From Flavilitoribacter nigricans DSM 23189 = NBRC 102662 (lineage in GTDB: Bacteria; Bacteroidota; Bacteroidia; Chitinophagales; Saprospiraceae): 64,000 nt of DNA. A program made the translations under genes and the position numbers. The stretch is from the NCBI RefSeq assembly GCF_002646595.1, contig NZ_PDUD01000043.1:1-64000 (forward strand). Reading direction: 5' to 3'. The notes beneath the pieces were generated by a model. The model saw only the letters and a program-made list of their open reading frames with translations. It had not been told where the DNA came from and did no database searches. Below, one piece after another: positions 43,268 to 52,458 of this stretch (the stretch's first letter is position 1; each line of letters begins with the position of its first letter).

Positions 43268-44902
43268 ATGTTTATCTTTCTAAATGTAAAGCAGGCGATC
43301 AATTCCTGCAAATTACTGACAACTTACCTGGTCTTTGCCTTGCTATTGCTGGCAACAGCCTGTAAAGATGACGTTTTCGAACCCCTGCCGCTTCCCAACT
43401 ATGGTACCCTGCAAACTGATCCTGGAAGTCCACAGTCCGGTACAACGCTAACGGCCGGCACCACGGATACCCTACCGACGGTGGCGGGCCCTGGCGATAA
43501 GGGAGAACTACGGTGCCACAAAACCAGCTACAATGCGAGACAAATACAGGAGTTGTCCAACATGATTGCAACTGATGGGACGACCGGAATAATCTTCCCG
43601 GGAGCCATCATACAGGGTGGAGCCTTCGAAGCGGGAAACTTCACGCCGGTCACCATCCCGAAAGCCGGCGGACCATTGACCCTTAATGGATTATCTGGTG
43701 GCGAAGAGATCACCGTTATCGCCGACGTATACGATTACGACGAGGTAAGCCAGAAGATCAATGGCATGTTAAACAACGTTTCCAAAGAGGTCAACGCAAC
43801 AGTTGCAAACTTTTCCTACGTACTCGAGGAAGCTTACAGTAAAGAAGAATTTCAGTTTAATCTGGGATTTGACGCCAGATACGGTTTGACCCAGGTAACC
43901 GGGGAGTTCTCACTGGATAAAGAGATTGAAGGTAGCCGGGTCATGCTAAAGTTTGATCAGGTTTTCTATACCATATCCATAAACGATCCGGAAACGCAGT
44001 ACTCCCTCTTTGCCGATGGAGAAAACGCCCGCGATCCGGAACACCAGATGGGAGAGGGCAATCCTCCTCTGTACGTGAAGTCCGCTAGCTACGGTCGCCA
44101 AATCTACTTCATAGTCGAAAGCAAATATGGTACAGAAGAGGTGAAAGCGAGTCTGGATGCAGCCTATAAAGGATTAGGTGGTTCGGTGGAGGTCAGTGCG
44201 GGGCTGACCGCTTCCAAGATACTTGACGAATCGTCGATTACCTACATTGTTCGGGGCGGTGGATCGGCAATTGCACTTGAGGAAGCTCCCGGTTTCAATG
44301 CGGTTCAACGGGTAATCAGGGAGGGCGCTTCCTGGAGTTTATCCAATCCGGGAATCCTGCTCGCCTATGAACTGCGCTATCTAGCTACCCGGCAACCCGC
44401 CCGGATCGCCATGGTAACGGACTTTGTTCGCAAAACCTGTAGACTGGACCAACCCGCAGCTTACAGGATCACGCCTGTATATATCGATTGTATCGATTGT
44501 AGAGAGCTGGATCCGTTTGATGATGATAAGCGGGAATTTTCCGGTAATGCGCGCATTACTACTTCTCGGAATCCAGAGCCCCAAATATTACCGGTCAGCA
44601 TATTTGGAGTGCCCCCTGGAGATAAAAAATCTTACGATGAGAACCCTGAATTACGTGGAGACATTGAACTGGAGGATCCCCGTGCTTCGGATTATATCAG
44701 GATCAATATGAATCTGATCGAGTTGGATGATCCACCCAATGCCGATGATGATTTTGGAGATATCACGCATACCCTAAAACTGGATAACCTGCTGGAGGTG
44801 AATGCTTCCACCACCCTGGATTTCCATTTTTGGGATATGGTAGGTAAAGGGGCTAATGAACAGCAGGCTATAGTACAGCTACGGATCACCCGAATCCGTT
44901 AA
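43268..44902 (+). CDS. Cholesterol-dependent-cytolysin-like lipoprotein (thiol-activated cytolysin fold)
   Basis: About 544 residues; starts at 43226-43268 are possible, and 43268 gives a signal of 32 residues with lipobox TAC (Cys32). The middle follows the thiol-activated cytolysin pattern: IIFPGAIIQGG, PLTLNGLSGGEEITVIAD, VSQKINGMLNN, MLKFDQVFYTISINDP and PPLYVKSASYGRQIYFIVES, the last being the highly conserved core strand. The cholesterol-binding undecapeptide (ECTGLAWEWWR-type) is absent. The last 130 residues look like a separate beta-sandwich. Cytolysin-like proteins without that loop are known in Bacteroidota. It presumably forms pores from the outer face of a membrane. Confidence 0.82.
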   Translation: MFIFLNVKQAINSCKLLTTYLVFALLLLATACKDDVFEPLPLPNYGTLQTDPGSPQSGTTLTAGTTDTLPTVAGPGDKGELRCHKTSYNARQIQELSNMIATDGTTGIIFPGAIIQGGAFEAGNFTPVTIPKAGGPLTLNGLSGGEEITVIADVYDYDEVSQKINGMLNNVSKEVNATVANFSYVLEEAYSKEEFQFNLGFDARYGLTQVTGEFSLDKEIEGSRVMLKFDQVFYTISINDPETQYSLFADGENARDPEHQMGEGNPPLYVKSASYGRQIYFIVESKYGTEEVKASLDAAYKGLGGSVEVSAGLTASKILDESSITYIVRGGGSAIALEEAPGFNAVQRVIREGASWSLSNPGILLAYELRYLATRQPARIAMVTDFVRKTCRLDQPAAYRITPVYIDCIDCRELDPFDDDKREFSGNARITTSRNPEPQILPVSIFGVPPGDKKSYDENPELRGDIELEDPRASDYIRINMNLIELDDPPNADDDFGDITHTLKLDNLLEVNASTTLDFHFWDMVGKGANEQQAIVQLRITRIR

Positions 44903-44923
44903 TGAACGGCATAATCTCCTTTG

Positions 44924-44954
44924 TAATGGCGGACAACCGGGTTGTTCGCCATTA
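44924..44954 (+). terminator. Terminator-like hairpin between the two CHAT modules
   Basis: TAATGGCGGACAACC and GGGTTGTTCGCCATTA form an almost perfect 15-base stem with a minimal loop, 22 bases after the cytolysin-like stop. There is no T tract, so termination may need help, but it divides the two operons. Confidence 0.5.
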
Positions 44955-45076
44955 CATATAAAGACCGAAAGAAGGATTGTATTGATCAGCAGTTTATCAC
45001 AATATTTATAATAAATTATTTAAATTAGAGTTTTCCATTATATTCTCTCGTTTAAGCGTTTTGAACCCCGCGAGCG

Positions 45077-46960
45077 ATGCAACAAATTCCAGTTATATTT
45101 CTGGCCTTTGCAAATGACCAAGATACTTATCTGCAGCTTTTGCAGCAGGAAGCCGAAGATATCTTTCGCGAATTAAATCCTCTTCAAAACCGGCAGCTCA
45201 TCCAAATATACCGGGATCAACACGCTGACATTAGGAAAATTTATCATTATTTAACGGATTATCAGGGTCGGGTAGCGATTTTTCATTATGCCGGTCATGC
45301 AAATAGCCGTAAACTACATTTCGAAAAACAGGATGCAGATGCGCGTGGTATCGCTGAATTATTGGCCTTACAGAACAAATCATCTGGTGGTGAACAGGCC
45401 TTAAAGCTCGTTTTTCTCAATGGATGTTCTACGCGCAGTCAGGTCGACTACTTGCTGGAACTTGGTATTCCGGCAGTCATTGCAACTTCTGTAGAGATCA
45501 ATGATGCGCTGGCTAAAGATTTTGCAGGTCAATTTTACAAGGCGCTGGCTCAACCGAATGTGACCATCGAAGAAGCATTTAGATCAGCCTCCAGTCTGAC
45601 TCAATCCCTCGAACAGCTTTCACTGGGCGTATTTCACCGCGGTCTTGGTTTAACAGAAAATAATTCGACTTCTTTTCCTTGGGGGCTGTACTTAAATGGC
45701 AGTGAAGATAGTCCGGAGGCCAGGGCCGTACTGGATTATTGCCTGCCACTTGAAAATCATCGGGAGGTAATAATCTGGGGAACGCCTCATCAGACCGAAA
45801 CCGGCCCAAAACTGAACGAGGAACTGGTCATGAATATGTTCCGGGAATTTAGTCAGTCCAATGATGATATTCGCAAATGGAAAGAGTTTTACGGTCAGTT
45901 CGGCAATTTTGAGTACAAGGCGGTACGTGCAGCTTTGATCAACATTTTTCCAGCACCGATCGGTCAGCAGTTTCGCAAACTGGTTTTCGGCGAACAACAC
46001 GATGCCGGCCAACAGCTGAGCCGGGAACGCCTCGGGCAGATCATCAACACCTATGATGTCCTGGTACGCTTTCTCTTCTTTATTCTACTATCACAATTGT
46101 GGGAAGCCATATATGCCGGAAAGATTAAGCGAATCCCATCAGAATTTTTTGATGAATTTGAGATGTACCTTTCACTTCGCCCCTCAGAAGTACGTTTTTA
46201 CAACTTTATTAAGTTAATTGAGCTTATCCAGAATATCTTCCTCCAGGCCGAGAATACCGTGCAATCGTTTATCAGGGAATTGAGCGGCCTAAAAAAAGCT
46301 TTTGATGAGGGCCGATCTGGTAGTCAGGAGAGCTCTGGCCGGGCTTTTTACGAGGCGCACATTTTTCTGGAAGACATCAAGCATAAGTTGCCCGTGGATA
46401 GCACAGAAGCAGAATTATCCAGCCTCTGCCTCCAGGGGGAAAGACACCTGGCGATCATTTTTACCCGACTCGGTTTTTGCGTGAATTACAAATTGCTGAC
46501 AGTAAAATCGATCGAATATCAGAAGGTTCGATTCGAAAAGGAAGGCTATTTACTCAAATTGGTTAACCAGTTTCGCATTATCGAAGGTATAGAAGATACA
46601 CAGCGCATTTCTGCCCTGCCTACCGAAGACCGGTCGGTCATTTTACTGCGTGATATCAAGGATTTTTCTCAAACACTAAGTCTTTCGCCTTTCATTATTG
46701 ATGAGAATGCCCTGTTGGGGGCGCAGCGGTCCAAGTTGTACTTCTTTCATCATATTGAACAGGATGAGCAAGGTAAGCCGATCTTTGTGTTCCAGTTTAC
46801 CGATCAGTTGGATTACCAGATGGAAGTGGACAGCCAATTGAAGGGTGGCACGATCCGGGTCACAGAACAAAACTTTCCAGCTGTCTTTCACCTATTTGAG
46901 CACTTCTTGAGGAGTCTCCGAAATGCCCGAACCGATGCAAAGATCAAATATGCCGAATAA
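45077..46960 (+). CDS. CHAT domain protein with large helical C-terminal region
   Basis: A 627-residue protein with no signal peptide, hence cytosolic. The CHAT fold takes up the first 220 residues: VIFLAFAND, the active His74 in FHYAGHANSR, Cys117 in LVFLNGCSTRSQ, and IPAVIATSVEINDALAKDFAGQFY. Residues 220-627 are mostly helical with a beta C-terminus and no family known to me. The end overlaps the STAND NTPase gene, so the two are coupled. In caspase/CHAT-STAND pairs the NTPase senses and the protease executes; here the partners are separate genes. Confidence 0.85.
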   Translation: MQQIPVIFLAFANDQDTYLQLLQQEAEDIFRELNPLQNRQLIQIYRDQHADIRKIYHYLTDYQGRVAIFHYAGHANSRKLHFEKQDADARGIAELLALQNKSSGGEQALKLVFLNGCSTRSQVDYLLELGIPAVIATSVEINDALAKDFAGQFYKALAQPNVTIEEAFRSASSLTQSLEQLSLGVFHRGLGLTENNSTSFPWGLYLNGSEDSPEARAVLDYCLPLENHREVIIWGTPHQTETGPKLNEELVMNMFREFSQSNDDIRKWKEFYGQFGNFEYKAVRAALINIFPAPIGQQFRKLVFGEQHDAGQQLSRERLGQIINTYDVLVRFLFFILLSQLWEAIYAGKIKRIPSEFFDEFEMYLSLRPSEVRFYNFIKLIELIQNIFLQAENTVQSFIRELSGLKKAFDEGRSGSQESSGRAFYEAHIFLEDIKHKLPVDSTEAELSSLCLQGERHLAIIFTRLGFCVNYKLLTVKSIEYQKVRFEKEGYLLKLVNQFRIIEGIEDTQRISALPTEDRSVILLRDIKDFSQTLSLSPFIIDENALLGAQRSKLYFFHHIEQDEQGKPIFVFQFTDQLDYQMEVDSQLKGGTIRVTEQNFPAVFHLFEHFLRSLRNARTDAKIKYAE

Positions 46961-48866
46961 AGGCGATTCCCCATTCAAGTTCCTGAACCCCTACAGTAGG
47001 GGTGATATTGATATCTTCTTCGGAAGAGATCAGGAGATCGAACAGCTCTACCAATACGCCTTCCAAGCCAATCTGTTATTGGTTTACGGCCAATCTGGAA
47101 CAGGCAAGACGAGTCTGGTAAATTGTGGCCTTGCCGGTCGTTTTCAGACCTCCGACTGGCTGGATCTTTACATTCGCCATAATAGTGATATTAACGCTTC
47201 CCTTATAAAGGCCATTCGGGATAAGATGGAGGATCCGCCGGCCGTTAATACTTCCCCGATCAAATTACTTTTTAGGCTTTATTTGGACTATCTACGCCCC
47301 ATTTACCTGATTTTTGACCAGTTGGAAGAGTTGTTTATTCTGGGAAAAGAAGAGGAACAGACTACCTTCATAGCAGATATCCTAAAAGTTATCGGTTTAG
47401 GCCAGGCAGATGATGAAGAGGAAAAGAAACTGCTCGCTGCAGTGGCAGCTGGGGCCTTGCCCTGTAAGGTCATCTTTATAATCCGAGAAGAATATCTGGC
47501 CAGCCTTTATGCCTTTGAAAAAGAGGCCGATGGTCTGTTTCGCAAGCGGCTACGGGTGGAACCTATGAGCCCTGGAGCGGCACGGGATGTGATTAAGCAA
47601 ACTGCTGCAACGCGCAAACAAGTGCTGGCTCCTGTATCAGACATTATTGCAGAACAGATAGTAGAGGCAATAGCGGAACGGGGACGTGTTCGCCTTCCTT
47701 ACCTGCAGGTTTTTCTGGATTTTTTATACCGGGAAGCTCCCGTAGTAGAGCATAAGACAACCTTCGATTTGCCGACAGTTAAACGCCTTGGAAAACTAGA
47801 TGACGTGCTGGCTACCTTTCTCGACGAGCAATTGGCGGATTTTGTTATAAAAGAGCAACTCGCTCAAGGCCAGGCTATCAATTTTCTCAAGGCTTTCGTT
47901 TCCAAAAAAGGGACGCGCCGTCCATTATCGAAACCTGAACTTGCGAAAGCCCTTCCCGGCTATAGCCAGGGCGATATCATTCGAATGCTGAATTTCTTCA
48001 CGGACCGTCGTATACTAAACCCGATAGAGAACGAGCAGTATGAACTGGTACACGATAGCCTTGCTGCGAAACTCTTTTCAATGGAAGCCCGGCTGGTTGA
48101 AATCCCTGAGCTGAATAGGAATGTTTTACCGGAATCACTATTCCCTGGTCTACTGCCGTATCAAGCCGACCAGGCTGCCACCTTTCTGGGAAGAGAAGTA
48201 GAAATTCAAGTGCTGTTCGATAAGATTATAAACGACCTGCGAGGCTCAGTGACATTGCTTTACGGCCCTACAGGGGTGGGTAAAACCTCTTTGATTCAAG
48301 CCGGCTTGGTGCCGCGGGTGCAGCAGCTCTTTCCTTGCCGCTTGATCAATTGCGGGAGCACGCTGGAAAATGAACAGTGGGCAGCTCTATTTGCAGCACC
48401 GGTTGGGAAGCACAATGAAATCCGCATTCTGGATATAGCCTTCGATGATCCCTTACCCATTGGAGAGCAACGGCGATTTTTATTCTTTGACCAGGTGGAA
48501 GAATGGTTTATTCATTTGGATGAGGAAGCTTTGGGTAATTTATACCGACACCTACGACAGGTTTTTCAGCACGATGTTGCCTGCGGACTCATATTCATCA
48601 TGCGGGAGGAGTATTTTTCCTACTTGCCTGCTTTCCAGGCTAAAGTTCCGGAGATGCTGGAACGGCAATACAGGCTGGAACCTATGAAATGGGAACAGAC
48701 CTCAATTTTGACCGACAGTTTACTGGATTTACTAGGTCTTCAAAAAAAAGAGGCGCTTCATACTCAGATCATGGAAAATGTAGTGGACAAAGAGGGGAAT
48801 ACCAACCTGAGTCTGGTCCAGGTGCAATTCAAATATATTCAACAACAATTGGTTGGACATGAGTAA
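46923..48866 (+). CDS. STAND-type NTPase with two P-loop modules
   Basis: A 647-residue protein. Residues about 20-390 form an nSTAND1-like module (FFGRDQEIEQLYQY, P-loop YGQSGTGKTS, Walker B-like IYLIFDQLEELF, sensor IIFIIREEYLASL and a winged-helix end). A second, shorter copy starts near 410 (TFLGREVEIQVLF, YGPTGVGKTS, FLFFDQVEEWF, IIFIMREEYFSYL). Duplicated modules of this type are unusual. It overlaps the CHAT gene by 38 bases (11 if the start at 46950 is used) and the next gene by 8. Expected to oligomerise upon signal and activate the CHAT protein. Confidence 0.85.
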   Translation: MPEPMQRSNMPNKGDSPFKFLNPYSRGDIDIFFGRDQEIEQLYQYAFQANLLLVYGQSGTGKTSLVNCGLAGRFQTSDWLDLYIRHNSDINASLIKAIRDKMEDPPAVNTSPIKLLFRLYLDYLRPIYLIFDQLEELFILGKEEEQTTFIADILKVIGLGQADDEEEKKLLAAVAAGALPCKVIFIIREEYLASLYAFEKEADGLFRKRLRVEPMSPGAARDVIKQTAATRKQVLAPVSDIIAEQIVEAIAERGRVRLPYLQVFLDFLYREAPVVEHKTTFDLPTVKRLGKLDDVLATFLDEQLADFVIKEQLAQGQAINFLKAFVSKKGTRRPLSKPELAKALPGYSQGDIIRMLNFFTDRRILNPIENEQYELVHDSLAAKLFSMEARLVEIPELNRNVLPESLFPGLLPYQADQAATFLGREVEIQVLFDKIINDLRGSVTLLYGPTGVGKTSLIQAGLVPRVQQLFPCRLINCGSTLENEQWAALFAAPVGKHNEIRILDIAFDDPLPIGEQRRFLFFDQVEEWFIHLDEEALGNLYRHLRQVFQHDVACGLIFIMREEYFSYLPAFQAKVPEMLERQYRLEPMKWEQTSILTDSLLDLLGLQKKEALHTQIMENVVDKEGNTNLSLVQVQFKYIQQQLVGHE

Positions 48867-50991
48867 GCTCTCCGAAAAAATTGAAACGATCGAAGGCCTG
48901 AACTCCATGAATGCTTTCGTAGATGCAGAACTGAGCACCTTGGAACAACAATCCGGTGCCGCTGCCCGGAAAGCAGGGGAGGCTGTATTGGAGCGGCTGA
49001 CATCGGAAAGTGGTACTTTGACAACTTTGTCATGGGAAGCCTTGGAAAAATTGCTGCATCAGGAGGCGATAAAACCTTCTGCTCTGCCTCAGGCCATGGA
49101 GTCATTGCTAAAGGCCGGTCTGGTCACTGAATCTTCCGGGAATACCCTCCGTCTCAGCAGTAATACCCTGGCTCTTGCCTTGCAACAACGTTTCCTGGGT
49201 CGGCGCACCATACGCCGCGAAACATCGACATTGATCCGGGGGAAATATGATCGCAAAGAGCTTTTGTCAGACAAGGAACTGACTCGGGTCATGCCGGCAT
49301 TGCCTTACCTGGATCTCACGCATGAAGAAATGGAGTTCGTGCGGAAGAGCGACTGGGTAGTGAAACGTCGGCGGTGGATGTTGCAAGGGGCAGTAGTAGT
49401 GGTGATTTTACTGTTGTTAGGACTTGCCTGGAGTTTATCGGAACAACGGAAAGACGCCGATGAACAACGGAAAGATGCCGATAAAGCCCGTCAGGTTGCT
49501 GAAGAAAAGCAGCAGGAAGCGCTGGATAGCGCAGAAATTGCGAAGAAGCTTCGTGCAGACGCTCAGTTATTAGCCGACTCTCTAAGGATAGAAAGGGATA
49601 GCTCCGTAGCACGCCGTGACCGGGCGGAAAGTAATGAAACAAAGGCTCTCAAACTATCCATTATTGCTAAAAGAAAGGCTGAGGAAGCCGACACCCAGAA
49701 AGTGATTGCCCTCAAATTGAATGATATCCTGCGTATGCAGCTGGACACGGTCAATAAATACCGTGATCAAGCCCTTAAAGCTGTAGATACCGCCAACCAT
49801 GCCCGGAAAAATGCCGAAGCGCTGTCCCTCATTATCAAATCTCAAAATGTTGCACTAAGTGTGCCCCAACTGCCGGCAGATAGTGTAAATCGAAAAGCGA
49901 TCCTGGCCTACCAGGCTTTTGACGTCAATAATAATACTCCCCTGGGCAATATATATAATGATGCCATTTACAAAGCACTTTACCATGGCTTACAATCTTT
50001 AAGCGGGGATGATAGCGATAGGATCGAAAACGTTCACCAGGAATCGCCTTTAAGTATCGTGGCTGTTGGAGATCGATATTACTCTGCCGGTATGGATGGG
50101 ACGGTTAAGCAGTGGGCATTTGGCGGTCCGCCTCCTGTTCAGGTGAAGGGCATTCACCCGGAGGTACATAATCAATTGACTACCAGTGATGATGAGGAAT
50201 GGCTGTTGATTTGCAGTCGGCTGCCTTTTGTTCAATTATTTAATACCAGATCCGGAGTGCGAAAGATAGTGCCATACCCTAATAAATGGGGCGCTACCGG
50301 TGCCTGGTATGAATCCGAAAGTAAAAAGTTTCTTCTTGCCGGCTACGCTGATTCCCTCTACTGGATCAATCCCGAATCCAAAGTTCCTAATGCACGGACC
50401 GACAATCAACAATCTCTGATAGCAATAGCCCGCATCAAAGGAAATTATGTGGGTTTTGATCGCAATGGAAAAGGATTTCTGAACGGGCGGGCCATGTCGG
50501 AATGGCCGGGTGGCCTGAGCGCCATAGCGGCTGCTACCCGAAATGATCAGTTGGCATTCGGAGATAAGGACGGAAATGTGTACATCGATACCACGGGGTC
50601 CGGTGTCGCTCTGCTTCGCCTCCAGGTCCATCGATCGGCAATTGTGGCCATACAATATAGCCCTGATGCACTATTCCAGGCTTCCCTGGCACGCGATGGA
50701 AAAGTTGGTATCATCAATGTAAAACAATATCTGAAGGCTCCTACGACCTATCAGCCCATCCTATTGGATCTTCCGGGGCTCTCGGCGACTGCTATCGCTT
50801 TTTCAAGAGATAGCCGGGAATTACTGCTTGGAACAGAAGATGGCCGTATCGTTCGCTTCTACTTAGATCCAAGGATTTATGCGGATCGGATCTGCCGATT
50901 ATTGAGAGATAGAGGACTGGATTCGAACGATTGGCAGAAACCATGGGTGGAGCATTTTCAGGAAAAAATTAGACCACCTGCCTGTAATTAA
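48859..50991 (+). CDS. Membrane-anchored coiled-coil protein with WD40-like repeats
   Basis: About 710 residues from ATG 48859, overlapping the NTPase stop by 8 bases. The first 130 residues are helical, continuing the NTPase winged-helix region; a membrane segment follows (MLQGAVVVVILLLLGLAWSL, about 173-192), a long coiled coil (EQRKDADEQRKDADKARQVAEE to about 310), then degenerate beta-propeller repeats (LSIVAVGDRYYSAGMDGTVKQW, IVAIQYSPDALFQASLARDGK, ATAIAFSRDSRELLLGTEDGR). This is the usual tail of nSTAND-WD40 proteins encoded as a separate gene; the propeller would then be periplasmic unless the topology is inverted. Confidence 0.75.
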   Translation: MSKLSEKIETIEGLNSMNAFVDAELSTLEQQSGAAARKAGEAVLERLTSESGTLTTLSWEALEKLLHQEAIKPSALPQAMESLLKAGLVTESSGNTLRLSSNTLALALQQRFLGRRTIRRETSTLIRGKYDRKELLSDKELTRVMPALPYLDLTHEEMEFVRKSDWVVKRRRWMLQGAVVVVILLLLGLAWSLSEQRKDADEQRKDADKARQVAEEKQQEALDSAEIAKKLRADAQLLADSLRIERDSSVARRDRAESNETKALKLSIIAKRKAEEADTQKVIALKLNDILRMQLDTVNKYRDQALKAVDTANHARKNAEALSLIIKSQNVALSVPQLPADSVNRKAILAYQAFDVNNNTPLGNIYNDAIYKALYHGLQSLSGDDSDRIENVHQESPLSIVAVGDRYYSAGMDGTVKQWAFGGPPPVQVKGIHPEVHNQLTTSDDEEWLLICSRLPFVQLFNTRSGVRKIVPYPNKWGATGAWYESESKKFLLAGYADSLYWINPESKVPNARTDNQQSLIAIARIKGNYVGFDRNGKGFLNGRAMSEWPGGLSAIAAATRNDQLAFGDKDGNVYIDTTGSGVALLRLQVHRSAIVAIQYSPDALFQASLARDGKVGIINVKQYLKAPTTYQPILLDLPGLSATAIAFSRDSRELLLGTEDGRIVRFYLDPRIYADRICRLLRDRGLDSNDWQKPWVEHFQEKIRPPACN

Positions 50992-51018
50992 AGTTTGGAC
51001 TGGTTTAAAAAAGAAACC

Positions 51019-52392
51019 ATGAAATACATCACCTGCTTTTGCATATTATTTTTCTGGAGCCCCTCTCTGGCTCAGCCTGATCATTGTGAATCCCTGCTGC
51101 GCGCCGCTCGTTCGGATTTCCGCCGCTCGGAATTTGGTAAGGTGATCGCCAAGTTAGACCCTTGTGTTGAGGCAAAAGCTTTTCAGGGCATTCAAAGTAC
51201 GGAAGCGAACCGATTACTACGTCAATCCTACGAAAAATTGGGCTTAAGATGGCCGACCATTAAGTCTTCAGAACCTTCTCTCAACTCCGGGTCCTTGAAT
51301 TGCCTAGACCTCCTTGATGATGCCAGAGCGCTTCTGAAACCCTATCCGGCGCAGGCTCTACAAATGTTGGAGGGATGTTTATTGGATTCAAGACTGGAGA
51401 TTTCCAAGCAGGTAGAAATATTGGAGATATATACCGAGGCAGCTCTAAGCTTGGGAAAATTTGATACTGCGGAGTGGGCCTTCAAACAGATTTATCCATT
51501 AGAACCTCAATACCGGGCCGGACCAAACCGAACCCAGTCTTTTCGTTTTTTTGCTGGCAGATTCATCTTTGAACCACGGTTCTCCATGGCCGTTCTCGGC
51601 GGATCGCATACCAGTTATCACTATAGTACTCGTCAGTTTACTCCTAACCAGGTAGAAGAGTCCCCCGGGAATTACAGCTACCTTTATGATCCCCACTTCG
51701 AATTACAATTCCGTTATCGCCCTTTGTTTTCACGCTTGGAATATTTCCTGGGAATAGGTCATCAATGGAACAGCTATAAATACGAAGGAAATTATGGGAA
51801 TGCCATGGCCCCTAATGGACAGCGGATGGATGCCAAGTTTGAATTTGATGAACGCTGGCGAGGCATCCAGGCTAATCTGGGAATGCGCTATCATTTTGTC
51901 TTGAGGCGGGCCGAGAGTTTGAAGAATCCGCTGGAAAAAGAAGCTAAATTTCTAGTAGACCGTCTTTTCCCATACATCTTAGGCGGCATATCAACCCGAC
52001 GACTTGAAAATGCTGTGCTTGTAAGACCGGTTATCTCTTTTTCCGAAGAAAATACTTTTGATACCGGAACAGCTGAGATCAATCTTGCCTCCCGAAGAAT
52101 CAATAAGGGCAAATTATCCGGTGCCACCGGGCCCGCCTTACGCAGTGAGTATACTTTCGGTTTGATGGGAGGAGCGGGTTTAAAATTGCATTCCCGTAGA
52201 AGAACTTACCTATTTGTCGAATTTAGTGCTCACTGGACGCCCACTAATCTAGTAGATAGCAGGAACCGATATGCAAACCCACAGCTTATCAATACATTTA
52301 ACCATCTTGATGATGACTTGAATCTTCTTCAGTTCTATTTTTCAGTCGGCGTTGGGTACTCTTTATTTTACACCGTCACTCCAAAATTGTGA
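51019..52392 (+). CDS. Secreted protein with C-terminal outer-membrane barrel
   Basis: About 457 residues from ATG 51019, where MKYITCFCILFFWSPSLAQ is the signal. Residues 25-165 are TPR-like helices with six or so cysteines (CESLLRAA, DPCVEAK, LNCLDLLDDAR, LEGCLLDSR). From about 175 strands alternate in barrel fashion (FRFFAGRFIFEPRFSMAVLGG, HFELQFRYRPLFSRLEYFLGI, YTFGLMGGAGLKLHSRRRTYLFVEF, LLQFYFSVGVGYSLFY). It is 27 bases behind the WD40-like gene and ends the operon. It may link the propeller protein to the outer membrane; this is inference. Confidence 0.7.
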   Translation: MKYITCFCILFFWSPSLAQPDHCESLLRAARSDFRRSEFGKVIAKLDPCVEAKAFQGIQSTEANRLLRQSYEKLGLRWPTIKSSEPSLNSGSLNCLDLLDDARALLKPYPAQALQMLEGCLLDSRLEISKQVEILEIYTEAALSLGKFDTAEWAFKQIYPLEPQYRAGPNRTQSFRFFAGRFIFEPRFSMAVLGGSHTSYHYSTRQFTPNQVEESPGNYSYLYDPHFELQFRYRPLFSRLEYFLGIGHQWNSYKYEGNYGNAMAPNGQRMDAKFEFDERWRGIQANLGMRYHFVLRRAESLKNPLEKEAKFLVDRLFPYILGGISTRRLENAVLVRPVISFSEENTFDTGTAEINLASRRINKGKLSGATGPALRSEYTFGLMGGAGLKLHSRRRTYLFVEFSAHWTPTNLVDSRNRYANPQLINTFNHLDDDLNLLQFYFSVGVGYSLFYTVTPKL

Positions 52393-52458
52393 TCGCTTAT
52401 ATTCCCTTTGATAAGAGAATTATTCGAGTATTATCAACAGAAAATTTATTTGCGTTCA

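Noticed and set aside
43268..44902. Calling it a true cholesterol-dependent cytolysin
   Set aside because: The undecapeptide and the usual domain 4 pattern are missing; only the fold relation is supported, so cholesterol binding is not claimed.
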